In this document: piece by piece, positions 23,443 through 34,325 of the stretch | Numbering within the stretch: the stretch's first letter is position 1 | How the letters are laid out: each line of letters opens with the position of its first letter | Assembly: GCA_028564705.1 (NCBI GenBank) | Contig: JAPXFQ010000074.1 | Location: 1 to 64,000, forward strand | Source of the DNA: Apricaphanius iberus | Taxonomy: Eukaryota > Chordata > Actinopteri > Cyprinodontiformes > Aphaniidae | DNA length: 64,000 nt | Direction: 5' to 3' | Position numbers and translations under genes: made by a program | Notes under the pieces: model-generated | What the model was told of the DNA's origin: nothing | Databases searched by the model: none | Seen by the model: the letters and a program-made list of their open reading frames with translations, nothing else

Positions 23443-23496
23443 CTTTAAATTATATTTCACCTGTTTACTTTAGAGCACTTTTGCAGATCTGGTTGC

Positions 23497-23697
23497 TTGA
23501 CCAGCAGGTCTTTAAGATCGTGTGATCAGCGTCCGCTGGCTGTGAAGAAAACATGCTTTAAAACTAAAGGTGACAGGGCGTTTACAGTAATAGCTCCATC
23601 CCTTTGGATCTCCCTCCCTTTCAGTCTTAGAACTGTTGACTCAGAGATATCCTTCAAAAAGCAGTGCAAAACTCATTTTAAAATTGCCTTTCCTTAG
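23497..23697 (+). pseudogene. LINE ORF2 C-terminal fragment
   Basis: 66-residue frame with GDRAFTVIAPSLWISLPFSL and SEISFKKQCKTHFKIAF, the closing motif of L2/CR1-group ORF2. Truncated upstream by the hAT insertion. Confidence 0.75.
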
Positions 23698-23989
23698 TTA
23701 GTAAATTATTCTGTGACTCATGTCATGTTTTTTCTTGTAAAGCGTGATTTGATCAATTGTAGAAAGGTGTTAAAAAAAGGTTTTACTTTATACTTTCACA
23801 CTGCAAATTATATTTGAGAGTCATTTGATGCAGATTACTATATGGTTTAATGGAGGTTCCTTACGGAGTGGTTGTTTTCAACCATAAGCCCATGCTTACT
23901 TAGGAAGAGGGATTTTAGGAGAACATTTTTCATAGTCTCTGGTTCCTAAAGAAAGACAACTTTTCCTTTTGTAACAATAATGAAATAAT

Positions 23990-24210
23990 TCAGTTCAGTT
24001 TATTTATAAGGCCCATTCACAACAACTACGATGGACTGGCGACCTGTACAGAGTGTACCCCGCCTCTCGCTCGTTGACCGCTGGACGTAGACACCAGTCC
24101 CCAATGCGACCCCATTGAGGATAAGCAGTATAGATAATGGAATGATGGATGGAATTCACAACAAACATCACCTAAAGGTACTTTACAAGACAAACAGATC
24201 CAATTCAGGC
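23990..24210 (-). mobile_element. L2 3' tail fragment, interrupted
   Basis: TTCAGTTCAGTTTATTTATA at the left and CATCACCTAAAGGTACTTTA at the right are the standard 3' end of the L2 family seen at 14,188 and 48,945. A 128-bp RTE-type tail is inserted between them. Confidence 0.7.
24026..24153 (+). mobile_element. RTE-tail SINE or truncated RTE LINE, with 11-bp duplication
   Basis: Starts GATGGACTGGCGACCTGTAC and ends in GGATAAGCAGTATAGATAAT followed by GATG repeats. It is flanked by the identical 11-mer ATTCACAACAA (24,015-24,025 and 24,154-24,164). The GATG tail suggests mobilisation by Rex3/RTE machinery. Confidence 0.8.
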
Positions 24211-24559
24211 CCTTGAACGTCTGACTCTTTTTTAAATTGCATTTAAAAACCTATGAAGAGCATCAAAGTTGAAAACAAATGCAAAAACAATCCCTTTAAT
24301 GTCAAAGTGAAAACTTTGACTTTGAGTTTCAGAAAATAAAGATGAAATGAAATATGTAACAAGAAATAGAAATTTGTAGTCTCAGAAACAATGGAAGGGA
24401 CATCCCCTGAGTGCAATAAGAATGTTTCCAATGATTTTAGTATAAAGACACTTGTGTCTTGAAGCTCCATTCATATGTTCATCAATAATTCTGGCTAATA
24501 TGACATCATTAAGATTATGGAACTCTACAAGCTAGTCAGAGAAAAAAATACTGAGAAGT
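24211..24559. other. Non-coding
   Basis: AT-rich; nothing recognised. Confidence 0.5.
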
Positions 24560-24912
24560 GACTGTAGCGTTGACTCATTACTGTAGTCAGATTGATACAA
24601 GAACATCTCTATAATAAACTAAACATACTCTGGAGTTCAGTTAAATCCATCATCAAGAAATGGAAGGAATATGGTCCATGAGTCAATCTGACGAGATCAG
24701 ACAGTCTTCACAATCTGAGTGAGTGTGTAAGGAGACTAGTGAGAGAGGTCACCAGAACACCTCTGACTAACATGAAGGAGTTACAAGCTTTAACAACTGA
24801 GACAGGGGAGACTCTTCTAACAACTGTTGCATGGGTTCTTCATCAGTCAAAACTTTATGGGAGAGTGGCAATGAGAATGCCACTATTGGAGAAAACAAAG
24901 ATCAAAATTTAA
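24560..24912 (+). pseudogene. Tc1-like transposase remnant (N-terminal half)
   Basis: Contains a VKSIIKKWKEYG-like stretch, RRLVREVTRTPLTNMKELQA, and LHQSKLYGRVAMRMPLLE: the paired helix-turn-helix and linker of fish Tc1 transposases. Short indels shift the frame. The catalytic half is missing. Confidence 0.65.
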
Positions 24913-24934
24913 CCGAGTTAACCGAAAGGCAGAT

Positions 24935-25010
24935 GGGCAAGGCAAGGGAATTTTATTTGTAAAGCACACTGTAAACGCAGGGTAATTCAGGGTGCTTTAT
25001 TCACTGGAAT
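24935..25010 (-). mobile_element. LINE 3' end remnant
   Basis: AAGGGAATTTTATTTGTAAA, then GCACACTG and GGGTGCTTTATTC on the plus strand resemble the 3' end of the L2 at 42,752. Very short. Confidence 0.4.
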
Positions 25011-25419
25011 GGGATGAATATTTATTCAGCAACTTGTTTTTGGTTAAAAATGTTGATGTATTTATCATTATTTTGTAGAAATTAATTTTTAATTTGAAAA
25101 GAAATAGGCTTTTTGTCACTGTGTGATTTCCTCCCTGTCTTTTCGTCAGGTAATTGTCTTCCTGGCTGACTGGCTGTTCCTTGTCTTCCACATTATTATC
25201 CTAGCCCTTTTAAGCTCAGGGTTTTTTCCCAATCCTTCACCAGGTTATCGTTGTGTCTTCGTCCTGTCTATTCTTCCTGCGCATTGTTATCGAAAAATGA
25301 GCTTTGCTTACTCAAGATTCCCCTCTGTATTTTTGTAATTTATTTTGCCTGCATAAACAAATGTTACTGATCATGATTGATTTTCAAAATACATAATTTG
25401 TTTAAAACATCCAAAATGT
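25011..25419. other. Non-coding
   Basis: AT-rich, no recognised element. Confidence 0.5.
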
Positions 25420-25560
25420 GGTGTCCCGTAACGCAGTGGTTAGTATGGGCGCCCCATGTATGGAGGCTTCAGTCCTCAACATTATTGTCCAGGGTTCAAA
25501 TCCTGTCCTTGTTGCACCTTACTGTATGTCTTTTCCCATTTTTCTCCCCCCCTTTATATT
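25420..25560 (+). mobile_element. tRNA-like SINE
   Basis: TAACGCAGTGGTTAGTATGG is an A-box-like start and GGGTTCAAATCCTGTC a B-box, spaced as in a tRNA-derived SINE. A diverged copy lies at 54,205. No functional tRNA fold. Confidence 0.6.
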
Positions 25561-27180
25561 ATCCAATGTGGAATTATGGCCACAGAATCTTTAAAAAAAC
25601 ATCCAAGAGGGTGAATACTTTTCACAGGCAATGCCTAGACAGATTTCTGTTGACACATCATTTCAGTCATCAAAACACTATCATTCAAGTACATACATTT
25701 CTAGTTATAAACAATGCAATTCATCCAAGTTTTTACTAATTGGTAAAAACTGGTCTTTTAACTAAAAATGATCAAACACAAGACAACAATGAAACAGAAA
25801 GATCCTAATACCTTTACTATAATGCAAACTTTTATCTAAGTATAAATATACAGTAAGAAAATTTAATTGATTAATTAGTTGCACCCTTTCACATTGGCAT
25901 TCTTTGGTTGGCTCATAGCATCACGATGGTAGTAAACAAATGAAGCAGCAGTAAAGCAGATAGAGTAAAAGCAGGATATGAACAACCTGTACTGTTTGTG
26001 TTACACATTGTTGCTGCTGTCATTGCCACTTCCAAAGCTTCATCACTCACTGAATGGGGATGTCCAGACCAGTCATAGCTCCATTAATCTGGTATGTTCT
26101 ATACGTGCAGATGCATTTTTTTTTAAAGGCATTATATTTTTATCTGCATTAGGAGTAGACCAGTTCAGTTCAACCTCAGCCAGACAAATGCTGCTAATTC
26201 ACACTGGTCAGAGCGTCAAACCGCTCAGACGGACAAGAGTTGATGCTTTAAAATTCAAACCCAGCTGCTTGCACACTTTGTCTGCATTGGTGTGTCATGT
26301 CAGTGTGTTCTCTGAAAGCTAGTACTGTGTATTTAGTACCGTAGTTGCCCTAAGTGGGTTTGGCTAGCGTTGGCTTACAAGAAGACAGTTAAAGGAAAAT
26401 ATTTAACTGCCTACCTGGCACTGCAATGTCCTCTGATATCTTCCTCCAAATACGGTCCGATCTCTTCCTGTCTTTGTAAAAACATGAAGACGTTGATTGG
26501 TTTACGCCCCACGTTTGCTGTCCCAAAGTTCAGTTTTCCCGACTTCAAGCAGCTGCTGCTCGGACGGTCTGTGAACGCATCCCAGCAACAGCTGTGTGGG
26601 CACACTGATGCCTGCTGCTCAGATTCGAGCAACTTGTTGCGTGGCAGCTTGACACCCACACACTGCGTTGGTACCATAGACTTTGCATGTAATCTAGCTG
26701 CCCTGCTGCCTGGACGCGCTGACCAGTGACGTGCCATAAGGTGTAGACGTGCATTTCAAAAATCTAGATTTAATCAGACTCAGGTAATAATTCAGTGTTC
26801 TCTTTCTGCATGTGGACCCACTGAGTACGAAAATTTTAATCAGCCTGAGTATCCATGTGACCTACTGGGAGTGTTAAAAGAACAGAGAACAGGGGAACAC
26901 CTGGTCAGGAGAACTTTCTATGATAAACAAAACAACATAACTGAAGTTAGTAAGAAAAAAGTCAAAGTACCTAGGAGGAAAGCTTTTACTCTAATTTCCA
27001 TCGTTATGAAGCAAATCAAATAAAAGTGAATTGAAATGGATTGGGGGTTTTGCCTAAAAAGCTACCGATGGACCTGGAAAGCTTATATGTCAAAGCATGC
27101 TGTTCCTATCCTCGGCTTTGGTCAACATTGAAATTAAAATAAATCGAGAGTACCGAAACAGTAAGGCTTTGCTGTCTATA
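25561..27180. other. Non-coding; possible Harbinger-like remnant near 26.35-26.76 kb
   Basis: The frames at 26,370-26,729 (+) and 26,411-26,737 (-) overlap each other and show no domain. The stretch ATAGACTTTGCATGTAAT at 26,678 resembles the subterminal TTTACATGTAAAGTCAATGG at 47,510, so a relative of the Harbinger-like family may lie here. The rest is unremarkable. Confidence 0.3.
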
Positions 27181-27560
27181 GTGAGTAGAAATAATTACCT
27201 TTTTTGTTTTATCCCCTCAGCCAATTGAGCATAGCCTCTAACACCTCAGTTCCACCATGAAGGAAAGGTAATTTCTGCTCTGCTCCAAAGTCCCCATAGC
27301 AACATCATTGTCTCAATAATGATGAATGATTATTGCCCTCAGATTACTTTATGATATATGTACTCGTTAAAAGCAAAGAGTCAATTGATTTACTGAGGTG
27401 AAACTAATAATGGCATGTTTTATTTGACTAAAAATTGAGCTTTCATTTCAGTCTGTGGAGCACCTTACGACTGAATTGATGCATCACAATATGAGAAGAG
27501 TGGTGGAGGAGCTGTGAAGTGATGTAGTGAACATAAACGTATTCAGCAGTGGCATAATCA
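27181..27560. promoter_or_regulatory. Candidate non-coding element with RFX X-box-like motif
   Basis: GTCCCCATAGCAAC at 27,290-27,303 fits the RFX X-box pattern (two half sites separated by AT). It sits in repeat-free DNA with several ATTA-type motifs. Function is inferred from motif only. Confidence 0.2.
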
Positions 27561-27880
27561 GATCTTTCACCTTCCTGAGTCAATCTGATAAAGAAAAAGT
27601 TTAAAAATGCAGGGCAAATTTTGTTTTATTTAATTAAATTGAGCTCATTTGCAACCCATGGAGGTAAATGCATAATTATGCCTTGTCCTGCTAATATTTT
27701 ATTTCTTAATTCCAAAGAATATATTATATTTAAAAGGAATTTTAATGTGGGTAATGTATGCATATTGGCTTATATTGATGTGTGAGGTCATCAGAGAGGG
27801 AGAGCGCCAAAGGCCAAAATTGTGAAAATAAAGAAAAGAAGAGGAGGTGAATATGAATTAAAGGTGTGTGTGTGTGTATA
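27561..27880. other. Non-coding
   Basis: AT-rich, ending in a short (GT)n at 27,864-27,877. Nothing recognised. Confidence 0.5.
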
Positions 27881-27885
27881 AGAGA

Positions 27886-27959
<74 letters not shown>
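27881..27959. repeat. (GA)n microsatellite
   Basis: About 79 bp of nearly pure GA; open in several frames by composition. Confidence 0.95.
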
Positions 27960-27962
<3 letters not shown>

Positions 27963-29291
27963 TGAAAGAAAAGTGTGGATAGGACAGCACACTAAAGTCC
28001 AAAGCCAGAACTCTTCATGCAAATACTACCAGGAGAATGAGGCTGGTTTCATAAATTAATCTCTCCACTTCCACCTTATTTTTGCTAAAGGCAGTCTTCC
28101 TCCCCAGCTTGAGTTTTGCTTCTCCTGGCATCAGGGAAATTAATTAGCTGTTTGTCATCCTGAGCTGAAGGGAAGGATTAGGGAGACGAGCTGAGACTCA
28201 ATGGCAGACGGCGGCAAGTTGACTGTGGTGGACTGAGAGTTTGATGGTTGGTTAGTTGGTTGATTAACAAGTAGGCTAAGGTGACCCCACAGGAGATGAT
28301 GTCTCCAAGGTCCCCACCACAACAATCATCAAATGCCCCCTAAGTCTCGAGTGCGCCCATCACCCTGACCTTGGTACATCCTCTAAAAGATGCTAGGTTA
28401 TGGAGACTGATGGTAAAGGCTTCATTTTTGGTTATTAAAAATGGACAGGTGGTACTGTGTTTCCCTGAGCCTTAGGAAATACAACCTAATGTTAGCCAAG
28501 ACTGCTTTTGTGGCCTCAGGCTACAGGAGGGACGGAGATAACAGGCAGAAGGTACACGCTGCCATGGGGTAGATTTAGCAACGGTGTAAAGCTTCCGATC
28601 ACATAAACACAGACACATTGCCACTCTGTGTTTTTGATCTGAGCAAGTAACTTTCTTCTTCACAACCCTAAGGTGGTTTTAGAGTAGTAGATTAAGTTGA
28701 AAGACTATAGGCTTGACAGGAACTTGGCAGCTCACCAGATCATGTGGTGTAACAAAGGTTCCTACAATGCCATTCAACAACATATGAACTTCTTAAAAGT
28801 AATTATTCAACCTGATGTTTTGCCAGATACATGACCAGTTACTGATTTTCCACTGTTTCATGGACAATATTTAGAAATGACACATTAATTGTAGTAAAGT
28901 TTAAATCCTGTATCTGTCTTTCTATCAGATAGCCTTAAGGACTTCACTTTAGCTTAGCTGGGTTTGGATAATTGTAACTGAAATGTTACAATTCTAACAT
29001 GGAAAAAGAATTTACATTTTTTTTGTATTCAAATTAAATTACAGTTGACTACTAACTTGATAATTATTAATGGCTCTCCAATCACTGCACACCCCTGTTT
29101 TTGGGATTTAAAACAAATCAGACCACAATAAATATCTTTAGAAAATATTCCACATGTACTGTAATTATTCTGTATAAAATTCAGCTGAAAAGCAGTAAAT
29201 CCAATAAAAAGGAGAAAAACATTTTTGATTCACTTATGTCCAGTGTCTAATAGTGCAGGTTTGTCAACATCCAAAATATTGTATTGGTCAT
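27960..29291. other. Non-coding; possible conserved block 28,060-28,340
   Basis: 28,060-28,340 is repeat-free with balanced composition (contains TTAATTAGCTGTTTGTCATC). The rest is AT-rich. No gene recognised. Confidence 0.35.
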
Positions 29292-29695
29292 ACATTGAAA
29301 AAACTGTCCATCTAAAGAAGTCTAAAAATCTTGTTTCCAGCAAAATAAAAACGATTTTTGATCTTGTTTTGAGACCTATATACTAAGTAAGAGCAGAAGG
29401 TCTTATAATTTTAATTTTATTTAGTTATTATGTATTTTATTTTGTCTTACCAAGTGCAATTGTCGTACTGCACTAGGAGATATTTCACTTAATTTAAGAA
29501 GTTTTAGACTAATCTAGTTTCTACCAGTCCAGTAAGACAATTGCACTTGGTAAGAATTCTCAAAATAAGATATATGATATTCTCTAAATAGGATTAATAA
29601 TCCAACACCTTCTGTGCTTGTTTATTATATAAGTCTCAAAACAAGATCAAAAATACCTTTGACTGGAAGATTGTTAGACATAGTTTTTGCAGTGT
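29292..29695. mobile_element. Palindromic (foldback) element, copy 1
   Basis: The left arm begins ACATTGAAAAAACTGTCC and the right arm ends AGTTTTTGCAGTGT. Inner words occur in both orientations (TTTTTGATCTTGTTTTGAGA at 29,354 versus TCTCAAAACAAGATCAAAAA at 29,634; TTACCAAGTGCAATTGTC versus GACAATTGCACTTGGTAAG). Each arm is about 190 bp, so nearly the whole element folds back on itself. No coding. Confidence 0.85.
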
Positions 29696-30253
29696 ATCTC
29701 CAAACTCTGTCTCTCAAGTAATCTCCCTTTTCACAATATGAGAACATTGCTTGTCCAAAGCTCTCTATGAATGATCACAACGATTTTCAGTCAGATTTAG
29801 TTCTGAAACCATGGCCAATCATTACACAACTTTGATATTCCATTAACAAAATCACTGTTGATTAAAACTACAGTCTTATAGGTCCAAAAGTCCCCCCGTT
29901 TTTTTAGCACTGCTGTCAGCCCTAGTAGTCAACACTCATCCATCCAACATTTTCTCAAACTATTGATTGCTGTCTTTTATTGTCATGGTATTCACAGTAC
30001 TTTGAACCCTTCTTTTCACTGATACATTTGCACAATGGGATCCACTGGACTGTTTTCAGGACAATGAAATCTATGGCTTTGGCCAAAGAATATAAATAAA
30101 AACAGTCAGAAATATTCTACCACCGGTGTTAGTTAAACATAAGCCTTTTTTTTCCAGATTTATTGAAATTGATTATAATTGATGTTAGGTTTTTTTTCAA
30201 TAAGACTGAATCCTGAAACTACAGGATCAGAATCTACCTCAACACTGTAGTTG

Positions 30254-30669
30254 CACTGCAAAAACTGTCTGTCTAACAAAGTCCAACAATCTTCCAGCCA
30301 AAAATTATTTTTGATCTTATTTTGAGATTTATATACTAAACAAGAGCAGAAGTTCTTAGATTATTAATCTTATTTAGAAAATATATGCTTTATTTCGAGA
30401 ATTTTTACCAAGTGCAGTTGTCTTACTGTACTGGCAGATACTAGATTGTTATAAAACTTATTAAATTAAGTGAAAGAAGAGGCCATTGCAGTATGACAAT
30501 TGCACTTGGTAAGAATTCTCAAAATAAAACATGGATTCTCGAAATAAGATTAATAATCTAAGACCTTCTGCTCTGGTTTAGTATATAGGTCTCAAAACAA
30601 GATCAAAAATAAAAAAATTTGCTGGAAAATAGATTGTTAGACTTGTGTAGATGGACAGTTTCCGCAGTG
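30254..30669. mobile_element. Palindromic (foldback) element, copy 2
   Basis: Begins CACTGCAAAAACTGTC and ends GACAGTTTCCGCAGTG. Same arm words as copy 1, about 417 bp. It forms the start of a longer unit (to 31,220) that is repeated at 45,583-47,422. Confidence 0.85.
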
Positions 30670-31220
30670 TGTTTATAGAACTCTAAACATATTTCTTTGG
30701 TTTTCATTTGATTTGAACAGCATATTAATCACATCATGGGTAGAAAATTAATTAATTTATCATAGTACCCTTTTTTACATCAGAAAACCCACATAGTCAT
30801 TGTACAAAGTCATTGTACGCCATAGGTCAGAGAAGCACCATGAATAGTTTCACTTACTGAGAAGAAACAAAATTAATATTTAATCTCTAGAAACAAAATC
30901 TCTCAATGTTAACAACCAGGATGTTTTTAGTCAAAGTAGAGTCTCATGACGTGATATCTAGTTGCTGTCACCATGTGACTTTGTCTGGTGAATTAGGTAT
31001 AAGTTGTCACTGCTTTGGGCACTTAGTGGTTAACACATTTTATCTATGTCTATCTATCTTCACTTGACTTGTTTTGTTTTTTTATTTTTTATTCCATCCT
31101 CTCTTACAAACTACTCACAGACCTAGCATAACATTTGATGTAACATTTCTGCAGAAGCGCCAGCAAATTTCAGATCTTTTATTTTTGACCATTTTGGGTT
31201 AGGAGCTTATCCAAACAATA
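30670..31220. repeat. Dispersed duplicate flank (matches 46,977-47,422)
   Basis: Shares long runs with 46,977-47,422 in order: TTGAACAGCATATTAATCAC, GTCATTGTACGCCATAGGTC, AACAACCAGGATGTTTTTAG, TCTCATGACGTGATATCTAG, TTGTCACTGCTTTGG and GGAGCTTATCCAAACAATA. This copy has about 110 bp extra after the CTGCTTTGG word. No coding. Confidence 0.85.
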
Positions 31221-31469
31221 TAGTGCGGTTGATTGCCCTAAAGTGTCAAAACGGAGTCGGTCTAAAAACAAAGCAAACAGATTGCATCACTAACTTACTA
31301 TGTTTAGTTTTTTGTAATTTAAAATCTAAAACAATCAAGCATAAACTGGTCATTTCTACACTGACCAGACACTATTAAAAAGACAGAGAGAGGTTTATGA
31401 AAACTTTACTATTTTAGTAAAACACAAATAGATACCATCTCAAAGTTTTACAAGCATAACAACCACTAT

Positions 31470-31478
<9 letters not shown>
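31221..31478. other. Non-coding
   Basis: AT-rich, nothing recognised. Confidence 0.5.

Positions 31479-31524
<46 letters not shown>
31479..31524. repeat. (AT)n microsatellite
   Basis: 46 bp of AT. Confidence 0.9.
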
Positions 31525-31525
<1 letters not shown>

Positions 31526-31999
31526 TTTCTGAACTCTTTTGGTTATTTGTGAAAACAAAAATGGATTTTTTTTTACCACAAAACTATATCTAAAATCATA
31601 TCTTATTCTTGTGATAGTGAGAGTCATATCCAAAGCTTATTATCATTCTTATATTTTCTTCACTGATTATAATTCCTATATAAATTCAAACATCGTTATA
31701 TTGCTTTACTGGATTTGCTGCTTTTCCTTTAGCTTCTTTTATTTCTGCTTCAAAACTTCATCTGTAGTTCTAAAACTCTATATAAAATTCTGTTTTTCTA
31801 ATGTTGGGTTTGGAACTACAAAAGCCGAAGCAGCCGTAACAGATCACTTGAGAACACGATTACACTGTATGGCTGTGTGTATTCATGGAAAATGGCTTGT
31901 ACCTGCAGTGTATGTGTGTTGTGCAGCCTTTAGGTGGCTCCAATCATTTAAACTCTAAGTGGACTGTATCTGTCCTTGTTGCTTTCTACTGGCTGTACA

Positions 32000-32001
<2 letters not shown>
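31525..32001. other. Non-coding
   Basis: T-rich; a 139-residue frame at 31,539-31,958 is open by composition and has no motif. Confidence 0.45.

Positions 32002-32042
<41 letters not shown>
32002..32042. repeat. (GT)n microsatellite
   Basis: About 20 GT units. Confidence 0.9.
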
Positions 32043-32046
<4 letters not shown>

Positions 32047-33263
32047 TCGTGTGCTGATCAGAGTTTCTGTGTTGCAGACCATTAGTAGATGGGACGCAGG
32101 CTTTTTTTTTTGCTTCATTTTGGAAATGCATCAGTTTTGTGTGAATAGGGATATGTGTGTGTACTTGTGGTATTGTGTTTCTGTCTTTGTTGTGATGTAA
32201 GTGGTTGCGCTCTCCCCATCATGTGAATGTGTGCGTGGTAGTGTGTGGGTGTTGTCCTGTATGTGTTGTCTTTGTTGTGCGCCTCTAATCCCCAGGTCCC
32301 CGGGGCTCCAGGGAAACAGCTGAAGCAGGAGCAGCAGTGGCTTGTCAGCCTGGGGCTCCCGCTGCTCCTCTCCCTTTCACTGCTCCCCATATGGTCCTGC
32401 AGCGCAAGGTCCCTGGGGGCCTGTTAGCGCCACACCACCCAGGCCTGTGCCCTGCCACCAGGCCCCTCTCGCCTCCTGTCTCACCTCAGCCATCACCCTT
32501 TCATCCCGTCTCCTCCTTTGGTTCCCCTCCTTCCCCTTCTTTAGATTGTCTGGTCGCGTCACATGTGAACCAAGATCTTAGTGGTTTTCTTGTCTTCCAT
32601 TATCTTGCCATTTTTTCCTTTTGCCTGGTTTATAATTGATGTTCCTTTTCGCGCCTGCCCTCACATGTCCCTTATTTCTCCTGGCCGTGGCCTCTTTTGC
32701 AGTCTTGTGAAGTTGATATGGGGATTTATGGCTCCCATTAGAACCATGAATTATCTCCTTTTTGTTCCATCAGGAAACTTTTTTTTCAGAACCCCTGAAC
32801 TGGCAGCCACTGACGGAGCACAGCCCACTGCTGGTGTACAAAGCTAACACATCAGGGGCTCGCCAATGGCCCTGCAACAAACGTGGCCCCCAGTGACTGT
32901 AGCCAAGGCTCCTTGTCTCTTTAAAAAGTGATTTAAACTCTCCGGGTTCTCTGCAGACCTTCCCTGCTGAAAGTACCTCAGTTTATCTACACCAGCGGAG
33001 CCCAAGGCGTCTCTAAATCAGCTGTCACTATCTCTCGGGGATTACCGCGGGTTTTATAAATGAACAGCGAGCGGCGCTTCACACGAGTTATCAAACAGAT
33101 CGTAAAACACCATCTCTGGGATTTCACTGTTTGGTTACACATGCTGGAGTGGCTCCTTATGATAACAATGTTGTTTCTCCAATTCTTTGCAAAAAAAAAG
33201 AATGGGATGTTTTATTTTTTCACATTTTTCCTTTTTTTAAATATGCAAGATTAAATAAAATAA

Positions 33264-33264
<1 letters not shown>
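32043..33264. promoter_or_regulatory. GC-richer repeat-free DNA, candidate conserved non-coding
   Basis: 32,280-32,560 and 32,790-33,075 have clearly higher GC and no repeat words. 32,290 has a splice-acceptor-like TAATCCCCAG, but the following frame ends without a donor or domain. Inferred only. Confidence 0.2.

Positions 33265-33352
<88 letters not shown>
33265..33352. repeat. (TCTA)n then (TCTG)n compound microsatellite
   Basis: About 13 TCTA units followed by 9 TCTG units, without interruption. Confidence 0.95.
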
Positions 33353-34143
33353 ATAACAACATATGCTGTCTCCCCTGCCTCAGATAGGGCTTCTCCACAT
33401 ATTGAGTCCTTGCGCCCTCTGTTGATGGCACCTTAAAAGTGTCTCACATAACATCACAGCTCTCCTTGGTTTGCTGAAGAAAAACTGGTTTATGAAGAGA
33501 TTACATTACGCTGGATAATGAACTTAGTCACTTCTTAAGAGAAATACAAATTCTGGGGTTTTACATGTGTACTGAAAACATGCAGCCTCAGCTGCATGTG
33601 GATAATTAAAGCTGCCAAAGGATGTCACAGGAGGTTTCGCAGGGAAGTGACCTTTATAATGTTTTAACCTTTCTTCCACTTTTCCACAAAAAAATTGCCA
33701 TTGAGATGATTACAGCATACGAAATATAAAACCACAGTTTTTTTGTTGTTTTTTCTACTCTTATCTGATTCTGCAAAAGTGTCAAATTAATCCTTGGAAA
33801 ACTGGGTTGGACATAACATTTTGTAAAGAACAAATTGCTTTACAGATAATGGAAATATATATTTTACTCATTTACTGCTTTAGCACGAATCAATGTCTGC
33901 AAATGTATTTTTATTTTACTATGCATAAAAAAATCCAAACAAAAAATCTTCAGGTTGAAGGGTGCTGTCATTCTGTTGTTATTTGAACAGGCATGAGAAT
34001 CTCAGGTCAAAAATGTGGTTTTAGAGGGTTAACACATTGATTAAAAAACAATGTGTGCCATTACTTATTCTTCCTATTTTAAACTGAAAACAACAATTAT
34101 TCCTAAAGCACGAAATGATGATTGTCTTGTTTTTTTGTTTCTT

Positions 34144-34147
<4 letters not shown>
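33353..34147. other. Non-coding
   Basis: AT-rich, nothing recognised. Confidence 0.5.
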
Positions 34148-34183
<36 letters not shown>

Positions 34184-34187
34184 TATG

Positions 34188-34219
<32 letters not shown>

Positions 34220-34226
34220 CATATAC

Positions 34227-34259
<33 letters not shown>

Positions 34260-34270
34260 CATATATATAT

Positions 34271-34324
<54 letters not shown>
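34148..34324. repeat. (AT)n / (ATAC)n complex microsatellite
   Basis: About 177 bp of AT with periodic CATATA interruptions, ending in about 50 bp of pure AT. Confidence 0.95.

Positions 34325-34325
<1 letters not shown>

Larger units (their letters stand above)
22860..23760 (+). mobile_element. L2-type LINE 3' fragment split by a hAT element
   Basis: Left part (22,860-22,970) has the LHWLP-like region; right part (23,443-23,697) gives the C-terminal domain LRSCDQRPLAVKKTCFKTKG, DRAFTVIAPSLWISLPF and FKKQCKTHFKIAF up to a stop, followed by a 3' UTR with TGTAAAGCGTGATTTGATC. The two halves join once the hAT element and one copy of its duplication are removed. Confidence 0.75.

Noticed and set aside
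25420..25500. Functional tRNA gene
   Set aside because: Box-like words only; no cloverleaf, and it is followed by SINE body sequence.
26370..26754. Overlapping 119- and 108-residue frames
   Set aside because: Opposite-strand shadows of each other, no domain or splice evidence; more likely repeat DNA.
27742..28059. Long Ser/Leu and Arg/Glu repeat frames
   Set aside because: They are translations of the (GA)n microsatellite; the same applies at 48,420-48,808 (TC)n.
32245..32639. Overlapping frames of 60-100 residues in GC-richer DNA
   Set aside because: All three phases are open by composition; no donor site or domain.
33265..33352. CRISPR-like array
   Set aside because: Tandem repeats have no spacers, and the DNA is eukaryotic.
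33131..33436. Repeat frame with SIYL and SVCL units
   Set aside because: Translation of the TCTA/TCTG microsatellite.
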